DNA from: Boswellia sacra
Lineage: Eukaryota > Streptophyta > Magnoliopsida > Sapindales > Burseraceae
Direction: 5' to 3'
NCBI GenBank assembly: GCA_013180625.2
Contig: SNVD02004677.1
Span: forward strand, 1-64,000
DNA: 64,000 nucleotides
The position numbers and the translations under genes were made by a program. Below the pieces are notes generated by a model. The model ran no database searches. It was not told where the DNA came from and saw only the letters and a list, made by a program, of their open reading frames with translations. The stretch's first letter is position 1. Every line of letters begins with the position of its first letter. Below, in pieces: positions 44,845-54,790 of the stretch.

Positions 44845-46990
44845 ATGGCAGGCCATCCAGTGTACCTCGACGTAAATGAGACTGAGCCAGTCTGGAAGTT
44901 GACGTTGAAGGGTCTTTCGAAAGACCAAGAGGTGCCGATTATCTATAACATGTCTTCATACACGATCAGTCTGGTATGTAGTTTCTTCATTCTTTGCTTT
45001 TCTATTTTCTTTGAATCTTTTTAGGATTGTATTCATGCAGAAACTTTAATTTCTCACTTTAGGACTATCGTGAGAGCATGATGTGTGGGGCATTTTCTAG
45101 AGCCCATAGTTGGTTCCTTAAGATAGAGAATGATGCGGTTAGGAGTAGGATTGCTGATACCGATTGTTATGAGTTCATCACATGTCTTCCACGTGCCCAA
45201 CAGTGTACCAATCGTCGAGCATTAGTTGCTTTATGTGAAAGGGGATGGATACGACCCACATATTTCATTTTTGATTGATGAAATGACTATCATGCCTTTG
45301 GATGTTGCTTCCTTGACGAGCCTTCCATACAGTGGTAAGCCAATTCCTATTAATGCCTGCATTATGGATTCGAGGGATCAGCAAAACTTGATCTTATAGC
45401 TTTTAGGGTGTGAGATGCATGTTAAGAGTAAAGTTGCCATTCGATATGGTCCCTTGTAACGAATATTGGAAATGGAGGTCCAATCTAACCCTAGTCAAAG
45501 TGGACCAGTATGCTAGCAGCTTCGTGGTTTATCTACTAGGTACAATGCTATTTGCCAATGCATCAAACAACACTGCTTTAACTTTACTTCCTGGCCTCCA
45601 GGATCTCGATCTAGTGAGGGATTTCAACTGGGGTCACACTACTCTCGGCCAGCTGTATTTTGGTTTGGATCGAGCCTGTCAAGACATTGTTAGGGTCCCT
45701 AGACATTCTTCTCTACACCTCGTGTCTTATCTGTATGACTTCCATTTCTATTCCTATACCATCCATGATAGATGTGGGCGTATAAGTTAGGAGTTCTACC
45801 ATCTCCTCTTCCCGCTTGTGAGGATTCTTCTTTCCCTTAGATGAAGAGGTGGGCTGCATGTCATACAGAGCCTGAGAGATCTCATGAGCTAGACTTCTTT
45901 CGTGATTGCATTCATATGCTAGCCTGGGATAAAGTAAAAAGTCATTATAGTTAGCATTTCATTTATACCATACTCTTACCATAATTATTTGTTCTTTGTA
46001 GATTCATTCTGAGTGGTGGGGGCCTGAGGAGAACTAGTCTGCTACTATAAGGGTTGCTTCTCCCTTCAACTTATACCGCATCCTCCTTCCTTGTGTTAAA
46101 TGCATGATATGGTATCTGGTTGATCACATGTGGGATTGGTTTAAGGGCTCGACATATAGTTTGATTCCTCCTTCACCACCAGTTTTGATGATGGATTTTG
46201 CTGACTTGGCCATGGAGCCAGAGGTATCCGACCACGCGATTGGGATTCACTTGAGTGCCATCAAGTTCCCATTGATGATGACTTCTTACATCAACTGGGC
46301 TTGAGCCACCCTATTTTACACTAGGCCTAGCCATCTGTTGATGACATTCCTCACCCTCCGATGGTGTCTAGTTGATCTGGTATTTCTTCTGCCTGTCGTT
46401 GGAAGAGATCTAGAGCCTCCTCTTTAGGCATTGCCATGTCAGCTTTATTTTTCTACAGTGGCTTAGCAGCCACCTCCTCCTCCAGTTTCTTCAGATGCCC
46501 CGGCTATTCTAGCAGGTCATGTGATTGGTGACCTTCAAGCTTACCTCAGTAATGTCGTCTACACGTGGGATGACAATGGGTCGATCCATAGCCATTTGAT
46601 CATTGAGGATTTGAACAAGCCCGTTCTTTTGTTCCATAGGACATTACTTTGGTAAGTTTCTTGATTGTTCGTGTCTCAAAATTTTCTGTTATTTATCACC
46701 AATAAAAATGCAATGTGATACAGGTGCCACGATCTTCTATGGAACTGGTTTTTCGTATGTAGGTTGCTTCTCACGGATATGTTTTGCAGATGTCTCATAA
46801 GTATCAAGTAAAGTACCCTTCTATGCTTCATGTATGCATGATTTCTATCTTAATAGTTCTTTTAACTATATGATTCTCTTGCTTGGTTAGACGAGTCGTC
46901 AAGAAGTTACTCGTCTATAGCGTGAGGTTGAGCATCTCTAAGCTCAGGTCGATGCTTTCTCTTTTGACATTGATAATGATGATGATGAGT
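44845..46990 (+). pseudogene. Plant mobile domain (aminotransferase-like) gene, antisense inside a Tat-like element
   Basis: The plant mobile domain occurs in MAIN/MAIL proteins and in many transposons. Exon 1 (44845-44973) starts MAGHPVYLDVNE and ends at a good donor (CTG/GTATGT); exon 2 resumes after TTTAG at 45063. Exon 2 has LPRAQQCTNRRALVALCERG, then after a frameshift near 45240 the block DEMTIMPLDVASLTSLPYSG, where family members read 'GEMT.TL.DVA.L.GLP..G'. Next, 45410-45790 shows SFVVYLLGTMLFANASNN and LPGLQDLDLVRDFNWGHTTLG, typical of the second half. 46104-46304 is a further piece, and an Asp-rich tail ends at about 46990. Stops and frameshifts make it a pseudogene. Its strand is opposite to the host element, as known for antisense ORFs of Tat elements. 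Confidence 0.75.
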
Positions 46991-47602
46991 GAGGATTGTC
47001 ACCACTGGCTTCTATCATGATTTCCTTTCATTTTTGCTTCCATGTATGAACTTCTATCATGTACAATAAATGTAAATAGTTTTCAGAAACTTTAGTGAAA
47101 ATTTTCTATTTCTGATTCTATACACTTTGCATATCGTACCAAATTTACATCCAAATTTGTTTAAATTTGTTTCTATATCACCATTTATTCAATTCTGAAT
47201 AAAACTACAAAATTTGGAAGTCGCAGGCTCGAAATCATTCATCAGTCCAGAGGTTGAAGGATCGCACGGAAGGAGGGCCGATGGGCTGTTTAGCCCTAAT
47301 AACCGTTGGCCAGCCATCAAATTGTTAGACGACTGTCAGATAACTAGGCAACTATCAAATAGTTAGTCAACTATCATGGAACATCGATCGGTAGTCAAAT
47401 AGCCGACCGACGGTTCTTCGACAAGTCTCCCCTTTTTTATCTCGGTTTGTGCACTATTTAACTATTTTTACTCTTTGCTACTTCCTTGCACCTTTTCTCT
47501 CATTTCTCGAGATTCCTTTGTCACATTTTTCAACACCTTTTTGCGTCATTCAGCATGTTTGAAGCTTCTTTCCAGATCTTCCAACCTCTTCTAAGGTCTG
47601 TG
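46991..47602. other. Non-coding stretch between PMD gene and LTR copy 3
   Basis: No frame of interest. About 47270-47420 is built from words such as GGCCAGCCATC, CAACTATC and TAGTCAAATAGCCGACCGACGG, which also appear inside the LTR copies (42940-43010, 48980-49110) and at 44630-44720. So a minisatellite-like motif is spread over this element. Confidence 0.55.
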
Positions 47603-49451
47603 AATGGGGCTTCCATCCTACTAGTGCATTTGCGACAATGACATTGTGTCAAAGCCTCTTTTGAGACTTAAGGGAACATAAATGAGCCATGGGCACATCT
47701 AGAGAAATGAGTCACCACCCAATTATTCAATTGGGAATGAATGGGGGCAATCCGATCCTTCACTTCGAGACCTCAACTACCCTTATCCCTTCAGAGATGG
47801 GTTCAAGAAGTTAGGTACGAGTCTTTTGACACGCCCGGATATAAATCCGGCCTCCATTTGGGAAATACCAAATAGAAATAGCTCGTATCGTTACTTAGTC
47901 CACTTAAATTATTCGTTTTATGCACACATTTCTGTTTTTATCTTCATTAAACACATGAGGTGATTATTCAATCAAAAAAATTGTATACTCACACAAAGAA
48001 AGAGGGAGGAGAATATATTACATTTCCTTTCATACATGGGGGAAGGGGAGATGATCATAACAATTATTATTCAACAATAAAGTAATGAAATAATCCATAC
48101 ATTCATATGTTTGAACATTCATTCTAGGTAATGGTCCCTCAACATCAATCTGAGTCCACCATTATTCCATGGCATCACACAATTACACTTCTTAAAACAT
48201 TCATACATAGACAAATAAGTTATAAATCAAATAAAGCCATAATCTAATATCATGGCATTCTACCCTAGATTTTGATAAATTCTATCATTGCAATTATACC
48301 CATAGCTTATTCTACATTAATTATCATGGCATTTCTAGCATAACATATCATTCATGGCATATTCTAACCTAAACATGGTATTCATGGCATATTTTAGCCT
48401 AATTCAAGCAATCATCATCAAAAAAGTAATTCAAGGGCAAAATGGTAATTCTTACGTACTCTATGCCATTTCCGAGCATTTAGCAAAGCGACTAAATTTT
48501 TCTAGCATGATTCTAATCACGTTCTCTTAAGCATGATTCTAGGCATGTACTCTTAGGCATGATTCTAAGCATTCGCAAATAAAGTAAATTCCTATGCATG
48601 ATTCTAAAAAAGAAAGGATTGCGAACTTACCTCAACACGCTTATCTATCTCGAAAAACAAATTGGGTTCGTACAATTCATAATAACCCTAAATATACTCC
48701 TAAGCATAAAAAACAAATCCTAAACATGCTTCTTCTGAGCGAGATAAATAAAAGAGAGAATGGGAGGGAGGATAGAATTCTGCTCTTAAGACGTACCCTT
48801 TTCGGTTTTAGAGCAACAAAATGCCTAAAAATTCTATACTGAAAAAGAGTTTAGAAAAGGTGATTATATTCAATAATCAGTGTGTATTACAAAGTGAAAG
48901 GAGGGGGGTTTATATAGGAGAAGGGTGAAGATGACAAAGGAAGGTTTTAAGGCTAATTTCAAACATAAGCCACAGAGGGCCGGGCGACCATCCCCAAACG
49001 ACCGAGCAACTATCTGACAGTCAGCTAGCCATCAGCCAATGGTTAAATGGCTATCAAATGGTCAAGCAGCTATCTTGGATAGCCATGTGGCCGTTTGATG
49101 GCCAGCCAGTTAATGTCCTTTCAACCCTTTCCTTTTTCGTCATCCTTCGATGCAGTCCCTTCAGACCTTTATTCTTTTGATTGTGTATAACTTCTCGAAT
49201 TCAACTCCGATTTATGATTCATAAATTTGTAGAAAAATTAGACATCTATAGCTTCACAATGATATATGACTCATCATCAAATTCTTTTTGAATTAATTTA
49301 TGTGATTTTTCAAATTCACATGTCAGTTTCTAATACCCTTCACCAACTTCTTCTCACCCTTCTCTTCTTGGCCTTCAAGGGCATCTTGGTCATTTTCTTG
49401 CTCGTATTCATCTTCATTTCATCATTGAGTCTTAAAAATTCAGTGTCTACA
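47603..49451 (-). repeat. LTR copy 3 (Tat-like family G)
   Basis: About 1.85 kb from TGAATGGGGC to GTGTCTACA. A minus-strand TATATAAA at 48917-48909 gives the direction. With copy 2 it flanks 43346-47602, so the two may be the LTRs of one non-autonomous element. Copy 3 could equally be the 3' LTR of the Tat element whose integrase end lies at 50990-51240. No TSD decides it. Confidence 0.75.
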
Positions 49452-50989
49452 AGGCTTTTGAAGGATGAGGACTGGAAATGACTTGAGTCCGTGTCGGTCT
49501 CTATCATCTGAAGTTCCTTTGTCATGTTAAGCTTGATATTCATTTTCTGAAGGATTACACAACTTTTTGGGACTCGTATGATCACATCTTCTGTTTTAAT
49601 GGGTAAGAGCTTTGCCCCTGCATGATGAATTTTTCGCTATACTTGGTTATCACTCATCTAGTTCTGAGAGCCTCATTCTTCTTACTATCTAGGCACCATT
49701 AGCATCTGATTTAGCCCACTTCTTGAACTTCCTAATTTATATCATAGGCATTCACACCAGGGGTGATAGAGTGATATTATCTTCCACCATGCCTTTGCTC
49801 AAAATGATGGATAGGACTTCATTTGGTTGGCTTTGCCTTATTCAGTTTTGCCTTCTCACACAATTTCTACTGGTCTTATCGCACGGTCTCGGAGATCCAC
49901 ATCTTGTGACCATTATACCTTAGATGGGACCTGGTTCTGTATTTATTCCCTTGATTCTGGCTAAGACATTGATTAGACTGGACCGAGCCAAGGTTGACCT
50001 AAGTTAGCAGTTTGGTGGCAGTCTTCTACTTTTTCAGGTTCTTTCTTGGTCATCATTTTTTTATGCTCTAATTTTTGCCTAAGTTGCCCTTTTTTGGTTT
50101 TTTGACTTAGCAAGCTTGCCCTAGCTTTTGCGTGAGCCACCCTTTTTGAGTTTTCAACTCAGCGGGCTCTTCTTTTTTCTCATGCCCTAACTTTTTCCTA
50201 CACTATCCTTTTTGGGTTTTCAGCTTAGAAGATTATCTTAATTTTTACCTAAGCCACCCTTTTTAGGTTCTTTACTTAGCAGGCTTCTTTTTCTTTTTCT
50301 TTTTCTTATTTTTAATCTTATCAGATTATGTTACAAGAGAGATTATCTGTTCTAGCACTGCCCAAAGAAGACATTTCCTATTATAACCCTTGGCTTCATA
50401 TGAGAAGGAGGCTCGCAAGACGTTCCTCTTTGGATTGATTGGCTTCAAGTCATTCCTGATACTCAGATTTGCTAGCACTATCCATGCTGGAGGCTGGAGC
50501 ATGTGACAGTAGGGACATATATTGCATGTGCGCCTCTAGCAAGTTTCACCTATAGTTCATTCTATGATCCTGCCAAACTGTGTTGACAGTATGGTTAAAA
50601 GCAAAGGATCGTGGATGGATTCATCAACTGCTTTTGGTCTTGAGAGACTATTCGCTCGTTTCTTGAAGCGTATGTAGGATTCTTGGCCACATCGCACCAT
50701 TGAGAGGAATTTATTTTATGATTCTTATTTCGACATAGATGATCGGTATAAGGATTGGGTGGCCTTTTAGGCTTCTATTCTTGATCTTGACATTCGGGCT
50801 AGACGGTGCTGTGAGCGATACAGTGAGCCTATTCGTAGTCCATCGAAGAGGTAGAGGCGACATTGTTAGTTTCTTAGATGTTTGATATTTTTCTTTTGTT
50901 GTTATGCAAAAAAATAAGACGTTTCGATAGGCATATTTGTTTCCAAACAATTTCATTTCATTAATAAAAGTACAATTTTTGTTCTTCGA
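49452..50989. other. Degenerate stretch, possibly another antisense ORF of a Tat element
   Basis: Its place, between a minus-strand integrase end and an LTR, is where Tat elements have an antisense frame. Plus-strand pieces such as 49723-49923 and the Asp-rich end near 50700-50850 (DSYFDIDDRYKDW) look protein-like, but I recognise no domain. 50040-50330 is a repeat of words like CACCCTTTTTGGGTTTTC with TTAGCAGGCTT. Function unknown. Confidence 0.35.
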
Positions 50990-51240
50990 ACAAAATGTGC
51001 ACAATGAGACAACCCTATCATTAATAAGCCATTTCTGATTGCTTATTCTTCTCTCACTCCTCTTTTTTTTTAATACATAATACTTCTTTAGCCTGTCCAT
51101 GTTGATAGGCTCAGTGAACTCATTCCCTTGCATGTATGATAGTATTACGGCTCCACCGAACATGACCTTTGTTACAACAAATGGACCCTCCCAATTGGGT
51201 TTGAACTTCCCTCTTCGATCAAACATAACTAGTTTTGCTT
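50990..51240 (-). pseudogene. C-terminal end of a Tat-type integrase
   Basis: On the minus strand the sequence reads KLVMFDRRGKFKPNWEGPFVV, GGAVILSYMQGNEFTEPIN and LKKYYV, the usual C-terminus of Tat/Ogre integrase. It is cut at 51240 by the CACTA terminus. The rest of the pol should lie beyond the CACTA element. Confidence 0.85.
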
Positions 51241-51740
51241 CACTACAAGAAAAACACTCATATTTGGCGGTAAAAAAAATGACACCAATGGCACCGCCAA
51301 ATATAGTCTATTTGACGGTCGATCAAAATGCCAAATATATTCACAACCATATTTCTAACATAAAAGTGTCAAGTATAATAACATAAAAACTGTAAAAAAA
51401 ATACCATATTTGTCGCTTTTTATTGTCAAATTTGGTAGGTTATAACGGTTATATTTTTGAATTTTGTCATATTTGGCGCTTTTTGAACGATAAATATGGT
51501 TTTGTAACGGTTAACTTTTTTGAATTTTGTCATATTTGACACTTTTTGAACGATAAATATGGTTCTATAACAGTTAACCTTTTTGAATTGTCATATTTGA
51601 CGCTTTTTGAACGATAAATATGGTTTTGTAATAGTAGAAAAATTTTTCAACTTGATAATATTCATCACTTCATGAACGATAAGTATGGTTTTGTAATAGT
51701 AGAAAAATTTTTCAACTTGATAATATTCAATGCCAAAACA
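51241..51740. repeat. CACTA 1 terminus and subterminal repeats
   Basis: After the terminus, four to five units of about 75-80 bases share CATATTTGGCGC or CATATTTGACGC, TTTTTGAACGATAAATATGG and TGTAACGGTTAA. Such subterminal motifs bind the element's own TNPA-type protein in En/Spm relatives. TTTGGCG words would be the best candidate sites. Confidence 0.8.
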
Positions 51741-52042
51741 CAGTAGAAAATCAAGTGATGCTCTCAAATCAAAATATTCAAATTAAGCACCACACGAACT
51801 ACGACATTCAAATCACTTCACTAACATCCAAGTCAAATTGAAATCCCTAAATTTTAATTTTATTCCTAATTATAATATAATGAGTTCTACGTCAATAACT
51901 CTAAGCATGTCAAAATAATAACATAGGTGGACTTTATACTTTAAGGCAAGTATGCAGTTGTAGCCAGCATTTGTATTCTATCACAAACACAAACATGTAA
52001 ATAGCAAAAGATAAACATCATGCACTTCAATATGTACAAAAG

Positions 52043-52557
52043 AAAAATTTCCTACAAAATGGTCCAACAATCTAGTCACTGTGAAAGCATTATCACCATA
52101 TGCAACTGGCTCTTCATTAAAAGCTTGCCAAGAGAATCCTCTATGCATAGGAACACAAGTCATTTTCATCTGTGAGCTTTGCGCACCAACCTAGACAAAG
52201 ATTGGAAGTAAATGTCAGCATTTGGTTTATTATGAAATTCTAAGCAAGGGAAAAACTATACTTTATGATACCTATTGAAAATCACAAATTCTTGTCAAAG
52301 TAATGTGATTAATACTAGAATAAGAACCAATAAATACATGTAAGCTAGCTAACTAAAATGCAAAACAAAGTTCATTGGAGGTCTTTTCTCACCGTTGCAG
52401 TGTTATATATAGTGTTCTTACAGTCAGGTAGAATACTAATAGACCAAGGAGGTAAATTATAATGCTGATTTTCGAAGGACACCTTTGCAAAAGATCTCTG
52501 GTTGTAATTTGCAAGGAATGCAGCACAAGCACTAGACTTTAACTTGAACACATGAGC
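52043..52557 (-). pseudogene. Beta-galactosidase (GH35) gene fragment, two exons with intron
   Basis: Plant BGAL enzymes act in the cell wall on galactosyl side chains. Exon 52557-52393 (55 codons, acceptor AG and donor GTGAG intact) reads [38 protein letters not shown] and [10 protein letters not shown]. After a 202-base intron with AG acceptor, the second exon starts at 52190: VGAQSSQMKMTCVPMHRGFS and NEEPVAYGDNAFTV. These lie in the middle of a typical BGAL of about 800-850 residues, outside the catalytic core. Similarity fades near 52043. Both exons are open. It sits on the same strand as the topoisomerase fragment upstream. Confidence 0.9.
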
Positions 52558-52940
52558 CTATATCAAAATAATTTAGGAAGTGAGGTCAAATTTTCTACAA
52601 CCATTAGAAAGAAGATTTTTCAGATCAAAAGCTTTAAATTAGTAAGGTGCATTCGAATCAAGTATTTATACAGACTATAATGCATCATTATATGTTCAAC
52701 AAGGAAAAAAAATTGAAAACAAACACTCCCAAAGTTCCGATATGCGAAAAAAGAAGACATGGAATTTGGTGTCTTAACAAAAGATTTCAACCCGAAGCAG
52801 GGGAAACTAGCACTTTTTATTTTCTTCCACAATTTAAAAGACAAGAAAAGTATAAAAAGGAGACCAAAGTGGTAGAATTGTAGCATCGATTTCTTTAAAG
52901 ATGAAACGGGCCATAGTTTCTTCATGATCATCGATAATAT

Positions 52941-53771
52941 ACAACATCACCTTCTTTAGTTCCTTTATTCAACTGTCACAGGCAAAACAATTCAAAAGGG
53001 ATTAAATAATAACAGGAAACTGAACCGTAAACTCTTATGCAGAGCAAGCTTAATAAATATTACCGGAAACAACTTAATGATGTTGCGTTACATGAAGCCA
53101 GTCTGCAGCTGACAACTTACCATTTGATCCAACGTGATGGAGGCATTATATGTTTAGAATACTTTTGCTGTACGGCCAGGCATGAGTTCCTTCAGAAGAG
53201 CATTCAATTTAGCTTTATCCAACTTGTCAAAGAGATCATCTCCTTGCTTCTTTGCTAGAAAAAGGAAAACAAATTCAATGGCCTAGGTCTTACACGAAAG
53301 ACATGTAATCCAATTTGAGAGGTCACTTACTCACCAGTTTGAAACTGCCCAATTGCCTTGTACACAGCAAGCTCGACTTCAACTGTGTTTACATATTGAA
53401 TTGAATCTTTACCAAGGAAGTCAAACTGAATAATCATCAACAACCAAAATTGTTACTACTTATAATTAGCTAGAATGAGTGGAAATGGAACATAATTAGC
53501 TAGAAAATGTAGATTTAAACTTTTACAAACTTCATTAAATTAATAAGTAGAGAAAGCAACCAACATTTAACACCAAACCAATTTATAACTATTTACAACT
53601 CTGCTCTTACAATTTGCCAATCTTGTAGCTAAGAAAATTAAATTGCAGAAATCTCAACACTCTTATGCTGGTGAGATAGGAGGTCATTCCTTCAATTTAT
53701 TTTGGAGGGATACACTATACATTCCCTACTTTCAATGTACAACAACCAACAGTATCAGCTTCTTCATCATC
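52941..53771 (-). pseudogene. DNA topoisomerase I gene fragment, four exon pieces
   Basis: Topoisomerase I (type IB) relaxes supercoiled nuclear DNA. Exon a (53771-53690): DDEEADTVGCCTLKVGNV, a stop, then CIPP with a 1-base frameshift. Exon b (53425-53335): FDFLGKDSIQYVNTVEVELA and YKAIGQFQT. Exon c (53254-53121): KKQGDDLFDKLDKAKLNALL, KELMPGRTAKVF, a stop, TYNASITLDQM. Exon d (52972-52941): LNKGTKEGDV, after which similarity ends. Splice sites AG/GT are intact for most junctions; the donor of exon a is changed. The region is the core before the active-site Tyr, which is absent. It is a transduplicated fragment, not a gene. Confidence 0.9.
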
Positions 53772-54670
53772 CTGTAGGAAGTAAACCACAAAATGAAGAA
53801 AACCTAGAAACATTCTAGAAAGAGTTGTATATAAGCAGGACGTATGGCTAACGACTATTGTAAAATGTATAGTTGAAAATAAAGAAATAAATGCAAACAC
53901 CACAAGTAGCACAGTGGCACATGTCATAAGAATAGATATTGAATCACAAAATTAGTCATGACTCATAATTTTGTGAGTGACATAAATCATTACTTATTTC
54001 TTTCTTCCTTAACCAAAATGATGTACACAGGTGACAATAATAATCCGTATCATGGTCTCAAATACCACACTTGCACATGATTAATTCTACATTGAAATGT
54101 TCTACCAATATATTTCTTTCTCAGACAAAAAGTCTGGCAAGCAAATAAGCCACAGAAAAGTAAAAGAATTCGAAATAAAGGGTATTATAACTCATAAAGT
54201 GGACAAAAAACAATAATAAATTCTCGTGAATTTACGTCTATACTTGTAAAGTTTTGCATACTAAGTTTAAACAAATATAGTTTATGTTCTATTCTATACT
54301 TGGATTTGAGAAAGAATAAGACAATTCATATGCACGAAAGTTCCTTTTCATAATTAATCTGGTTAGTTTATTGTCTTGCAACTAAGTCATTGCTGATGTG
54401 ATGTGCCATAATCCCAACATAACAAACAAGCACAAAGTTATACAAGGAAGTTTGGTTTCCTCTTCAACTAAATCTTTTTCGAATGTTCTATCAGGTCCGA
54501 CCAAGGTGCTTATCAATGCAAGTGTTGCATAACCTAAGAAGACTCCATTTTATGTCATGTTATTGCAAACTGAGCCTATGGCAGAATGTTAGAAGTAGAG
54601 TCAAACAGGATTAATTTTCCCATTTATATATGCACAAATCTATCTTAAAGAAAGTCAATTTTCAATGTTA
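53772..54670. other. AT-rich rest of CACTA 1
   Basis: No recognisable exon. On the minus strand it ends in TTTACTTCCTACAG, the acceptor before topoisomerase exon a, so at least its near part may be a captured intron. Confidence 0.5.
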
Positions 54671-54790
54671 CACTACAAGAATCAGGGGCGTATACTGCGC
54701 CCATCTGCGGCGGTTTTTAAAAACCGTCGCATAAGGTCGACATACAACGGACTCTGCGGCGGTTTTGAAACCACCGTTTAACTGGGTCAA
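54671..54790 (+). repeat. CACTA 2 terminus and subterminal palindromes
   Basis: GCGGCGGTTTTTAAAAACCG continues as a near-perfect palindrome, and TGCGGCGGTTTTGAAACCAC is a second inverted motif. They differ from the TTTGGCG words of CACTA 1, so the two termini come from different CACTA families. Confidence 0.8.

Larger units (their letters stand above)
51241..54670. mobile_element. CACTA element 1: one terminus plus captured gene fragments
   Basis: Starts with CACTACAAGAAAAACACTC, the CACTA terminus, directly inside the Tat integrase. Subterminal repeats follow (51270-51740), then fragments of beta-galactosidase and topoisomerase I genes with introns. No CTTGTAGTG right end lies before 54670, where a second CACTA terminus starts, preceded by TTA. 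So element 1 is either interrupted by element 2 or has lost its right end. The span given is up to that point. Confidence 0.75.

Noticed and set aside
43346..47602. Treating 41527-49451 as one proven non-autonomous LTR element
   Set aside because: No TSD, no recognisable PBS beside copy 3, and copy 3 could belong to the Tat element at 50990-51240; left as an open alternative.
49340..49585. 81-codon Lys/Met-rich minus frame across the LTR copy 3 border
   Set aside because: It spans an LTR end and non-coding DNA, and other LTR copies lack the frame.
53715..53927. 70-codon minus frame with a hydrophobic start resembling a signal peptide
   Set aside because: The first part is intron; only the last residues are topoisomerase I exon a.
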